A stretch of 64,000 bases of DNA, taken from NCBI RefSeq assembly GCF_003427025.1, contig NZ_QVAI01000004.1, positions 310,001-374,000 on the forward strand, read 5' to 3'. A program made the position numbers and the translations under genes. Positions 40,441 to 48,184 of the stretch are shown one piece after another; the first letter of the stretch is position 1, and every line of letters starts with the position of its first letter. Below the pieces are notes generated by a model that saw only the letters and a list, made by a program, of their open reading frames with translations, was not told where the DNA came from and searched no databases. The DNA is from Jiangella endophytica (GTDB lineage: Bacteria > Actinomycetota > Actinomycetes > Jiangellales > Jiangellaceae).

Positions 40441-41381
40441 GTGAGCCTCACCCGTGGGTCCAGCAGGCCCTGCAGGACCTCGGCCACGACGTTCACCACG
40501 ATGAAGATCGCGCCGTAGACCAGCATGAGCGCCTGGATCATCGGGTAGTCGCGCTCGCTGACGCCGGCCGCGACCAGCCGGCCCATGCCGGGCCAGTTGA
40601 ACAGCTCCTCGACGATGATCGAACCGGCCAGCAGGAAACCGACGGTCAGCGCGATGGCCACGATCAGCGACGGCATCGAGATGCGCAGCACGACCGTGCG
40701 GGCCACCGTCCCCTCGGGCAGGCCCTGGGCCCGCGCGTAGGAGACGCTCGGCTCGCCGCCGGTCTCGACGACGGCGGTGCGGGTGAGCCGGGCGAGGTAC
40801 GGCGCGATCGCCAGCCCGAGCGTGAGGCTGGGCAGCACCAGCAGCCGCAGGTTCTGCGCCGGGTCGACGCCGAACGGCACGTAGCCCTGGCTCGGCAGCC
40901 AGCCCAGCTGCAGCGCCAGCAGCAGCATGAGCAGCGTCCCCAGCCAGAACCCGGGCGTCGCCAGGCCGACCAGCGTGGCGCCGGTGATGACGTTGTCGGC
41001 TCGGCTGCCGCGCCGGAACCCGGCGTACAGCCCGGCCGGGATGGCGATCAGCAGGCCCACCACCAGCCCGCCGAGCGCCAGCTCGAGCGTCGCCGGGATC
41101 CGGTCGATCAGGATCTGCGAGACCGGCATCCGGGATCGGTACGAGATCCCGAAGTCGCCGGTCACGACGTTGCCCAGCCAGCTGAGGTACTGCTGGTACC
41201 ACGGCTCGTCCAGCCCGAGCTGGTCGCGCAGCCGCGCGACCAGCTCGGGGTCGCTGTTCACGCCGAGCATCGCGGTCACCGGGTCGCCCGGGATGACCCG
41301 GACGTAGGCGAAGGCCAGGATGCTCAGCCCGAACAGCAGCGGGACGGCGAGCAAGAGGCGTCGCGCGACGTACTGGACCAC
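40437..41381 (-). CDS. ABC transporter permease, DppB type
   Basis: 314-residue membrane protein of six helices. Its family opening is VQYVARRLLLAVPLLFGLSI, followed by RVIPGDPVTAMLG, a long external segment (QQYLSWLGNVVTGDFGISYR), and a cytoplasmic loop YARAQGLPEGTVARTVVLRI. The GTG at 41381 is chosen because GGGAGGGAGG lies five bases upstream; the frame stays open for 27 codons more without similarity. It is 31 bases downstream of the binding-protein gene. Confidence 0.93.
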   Translation of the reverse strand: MVQYVARRLLLAVPLLFGLSILAFAYVRVIPGDPVTAMLGVNSDPELVARLRDQLGLDEPWYQQYLSWLGNVVTGDFGISYRSRMPVSQILIDRIPATLELALGGLVVGLLIAIPAGLYAGFRRGSRADNVITGATLVGLATPGFWLGTLLMLLLALQLGWLPSQGYVPFGVDPAQNLRLLVLPSLTLGLAIAPYLARLTRTAVVETGGEPSVSYARAQGLPEGTVARTVVLRISMPSLIVAIALTVGFLLAGSIIVEELFNWPGMGRLVAAGVSERDYPMIQALMLVYGAIFIVVNVVAEVLQGLLDPRVRLT

Positions 41382-41412
41382 GGGCACCTCCCTCCCTGGT
41401 CGGCAGTGTGCG

Positions 41413-43029
41413 TCACTCGCTGAGCGTCGCTTCCACCAGGGTGTACGAGTCGGCGTCGACACCGGGCTTGTAGTTCTGCACCCGCTGGGTCATGCCGACC
41501 TGCGGCCACTGGTAGCCGACGACCAGCATCGGGAGCTCGTCGGCCTGCCATTCCTCCAGCTCCTTGATGATCTGGATCGAGGTGGCCTCGTCGACCTGCT
41601 GTGCCTCGGTGACCTTCGCGTTGATCTCCGGGTCGTCGAGGTGGGTCGTCAGCGCCGTGAGCGAGCCGCCCGTGGCGAACCAGTTCGCGTAGAGGTCCAT
41701 CGAGTCGGCCGCGCCGGCGCCGCCGTGGTACATGGTGAACGCTCCGGCGGAGACGTCGCCCCAGTAGGCGGCCGGGTCGTACTTGCGCGGCGTCACCTCG
41801 ATGCCGGCCTCCTGCAGGTTCTGCTGCAGGATCTGCACGTGGCACTCCGCGGCGGGCCAGTTGCCCTCGTACGGCACCTCGAAGGCCAGCGGGGTGCCGT
41901 CCTCGACGCCGTCGACGCCCTCGGCCACCCGGGTGCCGCCCCCGTCGGGCTCGACCCAGCCGGCCGCGTCGAGCAGGCTCGCGGCCTCGGCGAGGGCGTC
42001 CTCGCGGCTGCCGGCCTGGTAGGTGTTGATCTCCTCGTACGCCGGGTCCCACGGCCGCAGGATGTTGCCGTAGGTGACACCGCCCGTGCCGAACCAGCAG
42101 GCCTCCTGCTTGCCCTCGCGGTCGACGGCCCAGGCGACGGCCTGGCGCACGTCCTTGTTGTCGAACGGCGCCTTGGTCCGGTCCCAGCCCCAGAACAGCG
42201 GGGCGAGCTGGTCGGACTGGACGACCTGCAGGGTGCCCTCGGTCTTGAGCCGCTCGGCGTCGGAGTAGGCGACGCCGGCGAGGTCGGCCGAGCCGGACTC
42301 CAGGGCGGCGGCGTTGGCCGTCGGGTCGTTGTTGAACGACACCTGGACGGTCTCGATGCCCGGCGGCTTGAAGTAGTGCTCGTTCGCCGTGAACGTCATC
42401 TGGCTCTTGGGCGTGTACTCCGTCAGCGACCAAGGGCCGGACGTGATGGTCGGCATGGTGAAGTAGTCGGGGTCGGCGCTGACCGCGGCCTCGGACAGGA
42501 TCGCGGCGTTGGCCGGACGGCCGACCAGCGCGGGGAACGTGCTCATCGGGCCGGACAGGGTGAACCGGACGGTGCTGTCGTCGACGGCCTCGACGGACGT
42601 CAGCGTGGCCAGCTGCGCCTGCAGCGCCTCGCCGGTCTTCATCCGCTCGAACGAGAACACGACATCGGCGGCGGTGATCGGCGAGCCGTCGCTGAACGCG
42701 ATGCCGTCGCGCAACGTGAACGTGTAGACCGTGCCGTCGTCGGAGATCTCCCACGACTCCGCGAGGGCGCCGACGATCTCGCCCTCGGCGTCGCGTTCGG
42801 TGAGGGTTTCGTACATCATCGCCATCGGGACGCGGGAGGCGTCGGCGAACGCGGTGGACGGGTCGAAGCCCTGGGTGGGCTCCACTCCGAGCATCCGCAA
42901 GGGCCCGGTGGGCTGGCTGCCGCCGCCGTCACCCGCGGCCGGATCACTGGTCGAGCCACCGCCGCAGCCGGCCAGCACGACTGCGGTGACCAGCCCAGCG
43001 GCCAGGACTCGGAACTGACGCTTCGACAT
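41413..43029 (-). CDS. Extracellular solute-binding lipoprotein, family 5 (DppA/OppA type)
   Basis: 538-residue lipoprotein with a lipobox in VTAVVLAGCGGG. The family-5 signature is in GIAFSDGSPITAADVVFSFER, and NNDPTANAAALESGSADLA follows. It captures the substrate outside the cell for the following four transporter genes. ATG 43029 is used because GAGGAG has better spacing than to the GTG three bases earlier. It is the first gene of a nine-gene operon whose promoter contains a CCTAGG site, with a possible -35 TTGACT and -10 TAGGGT. The downstream enzymes suggest that the substrate is an acylated sugar acid or opine-like compound rather than a plain peptide. Confidence 0.92.
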   Translation of the reverse strand: MSKRQFRVLAAGLVTAVVLAGCGGGSTSDPAAGDGGGSQPTGPLRMLGVEPTQGFDPSTAFADASRVPMAMMYETLTERDAEGEIVGALAESWEISDDGTVYTFTLRDGIAFSDGSPITAADVVFSFERMKTGEALQAQLATLTSVEAVDDSTVRFTLSGPMSTFPALVGRPANAAILSEAAVSADPDYFTMPTITSGPWSLTEYTPKSQMTFTANEHYFKPPGIETVQVSFNNDPTANAAALESGSADLAGVAYSDAERLKTEGTLQVVQSDQLAPLFWGWDRTKAPFDNKDVRQAVAWAVDREGKQEACWFGTGGVTYGNILRPWDPAYEEINTYQAGSREDALAEAASLLDAAGWVEPDGGGTRVAEGVDGVEDGTPLAFEVPYEGNWPAAECHVQILQQNLQEAGIEVTPRKYDPAAYWGDVSAGAFTMYHGGAGAADSMDLYANWFATGGSLTALTTHLDDPEINAKVTEAQQVDEATSIQIIKELEEWQADELPMLVVGYQWPQVGMTQRVQNYKPGVDADSYTLVEATLSE

Positions 43030-43059
43030 CACGCACTCCTCAGTGGTCGATCCGCCGGA

Positions 43060-43136
43060 GGGGATGGACGGGACCCTAGGTTCACCGTCAAAGTGTAGTC
43101 AAGTCTCTTGACATAGGTCCTATGTAAGGATTGGGT
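43060..43136. promoter_or_regulatory. Divergent promoter region with two GntR-type sites
   Basis: CCTAGG at 43075-43080 (within GACCCTAGGTTC) and a perfect palindrome CATAGG-T-CCTATG at 43112-43124 lie between the ABC operon and the aldolase gene. The plus strand has -35 TTGACA (43108-43113), whose spacer holds the second palindrome. The minus strand has TTGACT, 18 bases, TAGGGT overlapping the first. The 15-mer at 43060-43074 repeats one at 29602. Confidence 0.65.
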
Positions 43137-43142
43137 TACGGC

Positions 43143-44084
43143 ATGAGCGACGGCTTCTCTCTGTCCGGGGTGTTCCCCGCGAGCCTGACGATGTTCGACG
43201 AGGCCGGCCGGCTGGACGAGCCGGCCACCCGCCGCCACCTGGAGTCGCTGGTCGACGCCGGTGCGCACGGCCTCGTGGTGGCCGGGACCAGCGGCGAGTT
43301 CGTCGCGATGTCGCCCGGCGAGAAGGTACGGCTGGTGGCGACGGCGGTCGCCGCGACGGACGGCCGGGTGCCGGTCGTGGCCGGCACCGGAACCGCGTCG
43401 ACCGCCGAGTCGGTGGAGCTGACCCGGGCGGCCGCCGCCGAAGGCGCGGCCGCCGTGCTGGTGATCCTCCCCTACTACATGCGCCCGCACCGCGAGGAGG
43501 TGCTCGCGCACATCCGCACGGTCGGCGCGGCCAGCCCGGTGCCGGTGCTGCTGTACAACAACCCCGCCAACAGCGGCACCACGGAGTTGGACGCCGTCGA
43601 CGTCGGCCTGCTCTACCGCGAAGGCGTCATCCACGGCGTGAAGAGCACCTTCCCGACCGTCCACCAGGTGCCCGAGGTGATCGACGAGACCGGCCCGGAC
43701 TTCGCCGTGTTCTACGGCGGCTTCATGGCGCCGCTGTCCGGGCTGGCCGAGGGCGCGCACGGCTGGATCAGCGGGGTCCTGAACGTGGCGCTGACGGAGG
43801 CGCTCGCGCTGTACGACGCCGTGCGGGCCGGCGACCTGGAGACGGCCCGCCGCTGGGCGGCGGCGATCCGCCAGTACCGCTACCTCTACACGCGGCGGCC
43901 GCTCGGCCAGGTCGGCGACCTGGCGCTCTACCGGTCGATGCTGGAGATCCGAGGCGAGTTCGGCGGGCACTGCCGCACGCCGCTGCTGCCGTTGACGGCC
44001 GAGCAGCGGGCCGGGCTGGAACGGCTCATGGCCGAGAATCCGGCGCTGCGAGGCGCGGCGGTCAGCGGGGCCGCGCCTCGATGA
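43143..44084 (+). CDS. DHDPS/KDG-aldolase family lyase
   Basis: 313-residue class I aldolase of the dihydrodipicolinate synthase/N-acetylneuraminate lyase family. The family motif is VVAGTSGEFVAMSPGEKVRL, the Tyr is in LLYNNPANSG and the Schiff-base Lys is in IHGVKSTFPT. In this context it probably cleaves a 2-keto-3-deoxy sugar acid to pyruvate and an aldehyde, the step after the dehydratases. ATG 43143 gives the normal length; a TTG at 43131 is in frame but sits on the AGGA. Its 3' end overlaps the opposing AAC(3)-like gene by 23 bases. Confidence 0.9.
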   Translation: MSDGFSLSGVFPASLTMFDEAGRLDEPATRRHLESLVDAGAHGLVVAGTSGEFVAMSPGEKVRLVATAVAATDGRVPVVAGTGTASTAESVELTRAAAAEGAAAVLVILPYYMRPHREEVLAHIRTVGAASPVPVLLYNNPANSGTTELDAVDVGLLYREGVIHGVKSTFPTVHQVPEVIDETGPDFAVFYGGFMAPLSGLAEGAHGWISGVLNVALTEALALYDAVRAGDLETARRWAAAIRQYRYLYTRRPLGQVGDLALYRSMLEIRGEFGGHCRTPLLPLTAEQRAGLERLMAENPALRGAAVSGAAPR

Positions 44085-44883
44085 GCCGGGCGGCGCAGCG
44101 CCGGCAGTGCGGGCGGCCGCAGATCCCGGCCAGCGGGTCGCGCCGGAACACGTCCGCCCCGGCGGACAGCACCCCGGCCGCCGGATACACGCGCCACCGG
44201 CTCGCGCCGACCACGTCCCTGCGCTCCAGCGTCGCCAGGTCCGGCGCAAGCCGCTCGAACCCGCGGGAGCAGCCGCCGTGCCGGGTCGGCACGGCGCCCG
44301 GCACGCCGGCGACCCGGGCCCAGCGCACCATCGGCGCCAGCCCGGCGTCCTCCTCGGCGGCGTGCAGCAGCGTCAGCGCGTCCAGCCCGACCCCGGCCAG
44401 CAGCACCGCGCCGTCACGGACCGCCAGCTCGCGCAGCGGCGCGAACACGTCCTCCGCGCTCTGCCCGGCGACCAGGTCCCGGGCCAGCGGGCCCACCGCG
44501 GCGAACGACGAGAGCGGGTTGGCGCCGCGGAACCGGCCGGGCCGCGCCAGCACGGCCCGCGGGATCGCGCCCATCTCCCGGTCGACGATGTCGCCGGCCG
44601 GGTCGTACCCGGTGGGAGGCGCGACCGCCGGGATGGAGCCGTCGTCCTCACTGTTGTGCGGCAACGGGACGTGTCCGGCCGGCGGCGGCGCCGCGAATCC
44701 CGCGCTCGCCGTCGGCACCAGCACCGTGCCGCCGCCGGCCAGCAGGCCGTCGACGAGGGCGTCCGCTCCCCCGCGCACCCGGCCGAACGACGACAGCGAC
44801 GAGTGCAGGCAGACCGCGCGACCGGCCAGCCCGAGCCGATCGGCGGCGGCCCGCACGTCCGCCGTCGTCACCTCTGCGATCAT
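44062..44883 (-). CDS. AAC(3)-family N-acetyltransferase-like protein
   Basis: 273 residues of the aminoglycoside 3-N-acetyltransferase family (Antibiotic_NAT fold). It has CLHSSLSSFGRVRGGADALVDGLL, NPLSSFAAVGPLARDLVAGQ and VLLAGVGLDALTLLHAAEE. The C-terminus carries a cysteine group, CGRPHCRRC, not usual in resistance enzymes. In a catabolic region it more likely acylates or deacylates an amino sugar or amine than an antibiotic, which is inference. The ATG at 44883 follows GGTGGAG. It is divergent from the DMFase-like gene with a perfect GAACCTAGGTTC between. Confidence 0.82.
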   Translation of the reverse strand: MIAEVTTADVRAAADRLGLAGRAVCLHSSLSSFGRVRGGADALVDGLLAGGGTVLVPTASAGFAAPPPAGHVPLPHNSEDDGSIPAVAPPTGYDPAGDIVDREMGAIPRAVLARPGRFRGANPLSSFAAVGPLARDLVAGQSAEDVFAPLRELAVRDGAVLLAGVGLDALTLLHAAEEDAGLAPMVRWARVAGVPGAVPTRHGGCSRGFERLAPDLATLERRDVVGASRWRVYPAAGVLSAGADVFRRDPLAGICGRPHCRRCAARLIEARPR

Positions 44884-44894
44884 CACTCCACCTC

Positions 44895-44906
44895 GAACCT
44901 AGGTTC
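44895..44906. promoter_or_regulatory. GntR-type operator, perfect 12-bp palindrome
   Basis: GAACCTAGGTTC is the most symmetrical copy of the CCTAGG-centred motif. It lies in the 38-base gap between the divergent genes at 44883 and 44922, so one bound regulator could control both. Confidence 0.65.
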
Positions 44907-44921
44907 ACTGTCGGAGGGCAC

Positions 44922-46496
44922 ATGTTAGTGGGGTACGTCAGCGATGAGAACGACGTCGCCATCGCGGACGCCGCCGTCGAGCTGACCGGCGGCGACGGTG
45001 TCCCGGTGGGCTGCCGGTCCAGCGCCGGCGGCCGTGTCGACGCCGAGGTGGCGCCCGGCCGGTACGACGTCGTGCTCGCGCGCGACGGCTACGGTCCGAA
45101 GCGCACCACCGCGCTCGTCGGGGCCGAGCCGGTGCGGTTCCGGCTGCTCGCCGAGCGCACCTACGGGTTCGTCTGGCCGAAGGAGTCGACGTCGGGCGGC
45201 ACGGCGGAGATCCGCGTCTCGTGCCCGCGGCCGTACCGGCTGTCGCTGTGGCGCTACGGCTCCTCGCGCGAGCACGTCGCACCGCTCGGTGTCGGCGAGC
45301 ACGAGCCCGGCGCCACGGCCGTCCCGCTGCCCGACGGCGACGTGGCGGGGTCCGGCGTGGACTGGTCGCCGGGCGAGTTCCCCGGCCAGCGCGTGGTCGC
45401 GCCGGAACGCGGCGGCCTGTACTTCGTGCACGTCGACGACGACGGCGGCGGATTCCACGGGCTGCCGTGGATCGTCTCGCCGTCCTCCCCCACGGCGCGG
45501 GTGGCGGTGCTGGCCAGCGACCTGACCTGGGCCGCCTACAACTCCTTCGGCGGGCGCAGCAACTACCTCAACCCGGCCGGGCTGCCGGGGGCGCCCGCGG
45601 TGTCGCGGCGCCAGGACCTCGCGTTCTACGCGACGCCGGAGCGCGGCGAGTGGGAGGACGAGCACTACCCGCCGCTGTCGCTGCGCCGCCCGGACCCGGA
45701 CGCCAGCATCCCACTCGCCGAGGACGTCGACGGACCCACGACCACCCGGTCCGGCCCGCACCTGGCCGCGGCGGACTGGCGGTTGCTGGCCTGGCTCGAG
45801 CGGCAGGGCATCGGGCACGACCTGTACGCGGAGTCGCGGCTGGACCGCGGCGAGGTGCCGCTGGACGCCTATCGCGTGCTGGTGCTCGGCTGCCACCCCG
45901 AGTACTGGACGTACGGCATGTTCGAGCAGGTCCGCGACTGGGTGCACGCCGGCGGCCGGCTGCTGCACCTCGGCGGCAACGGGCTCAACTGCGAGGTCGA
46001 GCTGCTCGACGGCGACCGCATGGTCGTCCACAACGGCGACACCCGCGAGCTCGGCCCCGGCGACGGCCCGGACTGGAGCCGGTTCACCCACCGGCGCGAG
46101 CCCGAGGCGGCGCTGCTCGGCGTCGGCTACGACCAGCGCGGCCTGCTGACGGCGGCGCCGTACGAGGTGGTCGCGCCGGACCACTGGGCGTTCGCCGGGA
46201 CCGGGCTGCGCGGGGGCGAGCTGTTCGGCCGGGAGTCGCTGAACGGCCGCATCCTCGGCGGGGCGTCCGGCCACGAGACGGACAAGCTCTCGCCGCACTC
46301 ACCGCCAGGCACGACGCTGCTGGCCCGCGGCGTGAACGCCGGCGGCGGCGGCGCGCATCTGGTGCACGTGCCGGCACTCGGACACGGCGAGGTCGTGTCC
46401 GCCGGGTCGATCGCGTTCGTCATGTCGCTGCTGGCCGACGACGTCGTCTCGGCGGTGACCCGCAACGTGCTGGACCACTTCCTGGCGCAGCGGTGA
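44922..46496 (+). CDS. N,N-dimethylformamidase beta-subunit-like protein
   Basis: 524 residues. Residues 1-75 look like a carboxypeptidase-regulatory (transthyretin-like) domain, about 75-190 like a beta-sandwich, and about 190-524 match the large domain of N,N-dimethylformamidase: WAAYNSFGGRSNYLNPAGLPG, WEDEHYPPLSLRRP, YRVLVLGCHPEYWTYGMFEQ and GGRLLHLGGNGLNCEVELLDG. The studied enzyme is an iron-dependent amidase with a second small subunit; none is seen here, and the protein is shorter. An amide or glycoside substrate is open. There is no signal peptide. The ATG follows GGAGG. It is the first gene of a three-gene operon. Confidence 0.8.
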   Translation: MLVGYVSDENDVAIADAAVELTGGDGVPVGCRSSAGGRVDAEVAPGRYDVVLARDGYGPKRTTALVGAEPVRFRLLAERTYGFVWPKESTSGGTAEIRVSCPRPYRLSLWRYGSSREHVAPLGVGEHEPGATAVPLPDGDVAGSGVDWSPGEFPGQRVVAPERGGLYFVHVDDDGGGFHGLPWIVSPSSPTARVAVLASDLTWAAYNSFGGRSNYLNPAGLPGAPAVSRRQDLAFYATPERGEWEDEHYPPLSLRRPDPDASIPLAEDVDGPTTTRSGPHLAAADWRLLAWLERQGIGHDLYAESRLDRGEVPLDAYRVLVLGCHPEYWTYGMFEQVRDWVHAGGRLLHLGGNGLNCEVELLDGDRMVVHNGDTRELGPGDGPDWSRFTHRREPEAALLGVGYDQRGLLTAAPYEVVAPDHWAFAGTGLRGGELFGRESLNGRILGGASGHETDKLSPHSPPGTTLLARGVNAGGGGAHLVHVPALGHGEVVSAGSIAFVMSLLADDVVSAVTRNVLDHFLAQR

Positions 46497-48184
46497 GCCC
46501 CCGTCTGTACGCCCCGCCGGACGGCCCGGCCGCCGGGTTCCGGGCCCGGACGCTGGCCGGCATGCTGACGGACGCACGGGCCTGGGCGACGCGTCCGGTG
46601 GACGGGGACTGGATCGCGCCCGCCGACGACGACCCGGTGTACGAGAACCTCTACGACCGGTTCTGGGCGATCATGACCGACGCCGCCGTACTCGAGCACC
46701 TCGCGCTGACGTCGCTGGTCAGCAGCTCACCGGCGGTGACGGACGCTGCGGTCGCCCGGCTCGCGGGGACGGCGCGGCGGTGGCGGCCCGAGGCCCGGCT
46801 GGCCCCGGACTACGGGACCGCCTACGCCACGACGCGCGTCGTCAAGGCGCTCGCGGTCGGGTACGACTGCCTGGCCGGCGCGCTCCCGTCCGCGGTGGCC
46901 GACGACGTGGCCGGAGTGCTGGCGGACTGCCTGCGCCGGCTGGCGGCGGACTGGTTCGCGCGGCCCGCGATCCGGGGACCCGTCGGCACCGGCGCCGGCC
47001 GGCACTCCCCGCACCACTCCAGTGTCGAGTGGTCCGCGTTCGGCGTCGGCGCGCTGGCGCTGCTCGGGCGCCTGCCGGAGGCCGCGGCGTGGGTCGACGA
47101 CGCCGAGCGGCAGTTCCGGGAGCACCTGCTGCCCGGCGCGCTCGCCGCCGACGGCGGCGCGCCCGAGGGCATGGAGTTCTGGGCGTCGACCGTGCTCAGC
47201 CAGTTGCAGTTCCTCGAGCCGCTGCGCCGGGTCACCGGACACGACCTGCTGACGGCGCACGCCCGGTCGCTGGACCCGGCGCCAGGCCTGGCGGTGTACC
47301 TGCCGCGGCGCACGGCGACGGCGGACGGGCAGCCGCACTACGCGCCCAGCACCGGCATCAGCGCGGTGTTGTCGCTGCTGGCCCGTGAACGCGGCGACGC
47401 CGGGCTGGCCGCCGTCGCCGCCCGGGAGGACGCCGCCGGGCGCATGGAGGTCTGGCCGGCCCGGACGCCGCGCCGCGGCGAGCAGCTGTCCTTCTCGTGG
47501 AACGCCTACGCCGCGCTCTGGCACCCGGGTGACGCCGGCGGCGCTGCCGAGCCGGCGGCGCCGACCTGGCACTCCCCCACGCTCGGCGAGGCGCACGTCC
47601 GCTCCGGCTGGGGCCCGGGCTCGGTCGCCGTCACGGTCCGCCGCGGCAAGGTCACCGTCTGGGCCGACGGCGAGTGCGCGTTCGCCGACCTCACACCGGA
47701 GACCGTCGTCGACGTCGCGGAGTCGCGGCGCACCGGCTCCGGGGTCTACCGCACCGAGCCGGCCGGCCTGGAGCCCGCCGTGCTCCGGGTGGCCGAGGTG
47801 GGCGACGTCGCGGTCGTCACGGGCGCCGACGCGACCGGCCGGCAGCTGCTGCGGCTCACCCTGGACCGGCGCCGGCGCGCGGTCACCGTCGTCCGGCTGG
47901 ACGGGCGGCCACGGCGCTGGTGGTGGGCGACGGCCGCGACGCCCGCCGTCACGACCGGGACCGTCACCGACGTGACGGCTGACGGCCACCGCCCGGACCT
48001 GCGGGCCGGCTACGGCCTGCTCGATGTCGTCGAGTCCGACCCGCGCGCGTACCCCGTCGCGGCGGTGGTGCCGGACGCGGGCCGCATCGAGGTGGCGCTG
48101 CGACTGGGCAAGAACCGGCCTGGCGCATCCGGCCCGCGTCGACAGGATCGAAGCGACGCCCAGCGACAGGAGGACCCCGCATGA
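46493..48184 (+). CDS. Heparinase II/III-like (alpha/alpha toroid) protein
   Basis: 563 residues. The N-terminal half is helical and toroid-like, with GTGAGRHSPHHSSVEWSAFGV, ADGGAPEGMEFWASTVLSQL and PHYAPSTGIS. The C-terminal half is beta-sandwich, opening around AHVRSGWGPGSVAVTVRRGK. This two-part design is that of heparinase II/III-type and alginate-lyase-type polysaccharide lyases. No signal peptide is seen, so it should act on an imported oligosaccharide. Catalytic Tyr/His cannot be assigned safely. The GTG overlaps the previous stop (GTGA), and its stop overlaps the next ATG. Glycoside-bond cleavage is likely but not proved. Confidence 0.72.
   Translation: MSPRLYAPPDGPAAGFRARTLAGMLTDARAWATRPVDGDWIAPADDDPVYENLYDRFWAIMTDAAVLEHLALTSLVSSSPAVTDAAVARLAGTARRWRPEARLAPDYGTAYATTRVVKALAVGYDCLAGALPSAVADDVAGVLADCLRRLAADWFARPAIRGPVGTGAGRHSPHHSSVEWSAFGVGALALLGRLPEAAAWVDDAERQFREHLLPGALAADGGAPEGMEFWASTVLSQLQFLEPLRRVTGHDLLTAHARSLDPAPGLAVYLPRRTATADGQPHYAPSTGISAVLSLLARERGDAGLAAVAAREDAAGRMEVWPARTPRRGEQLSFSWNAYAALWHPGDAGGAAEPAAPTWHSPTLGEAHVRSGWGPGSVAVTVRRGKVTVWADGECAFADLTPETVVDVAESRRTGSGVYRTEPAGLEPAVLRVAEVGDVAVVTGADATGRQLLRLTLDRRRRAVTVVRLDGRPRRWWWATAATPAVTTGTVTDVTADGHRPDLRAGYGLLDVVESDPRAYPVAAVVPDAGRIEVALRLGKNRPGASGPRRQDRSDAQRQEDPA

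Noticed and set aside
43131..43142. TTG start for the aldolase gene, four codons upstream.
   Set aside because: The AGGA that would serve as ribosome binding site directly abuts the TTG. The ATG at 43143 gives the usual family N-terminus.
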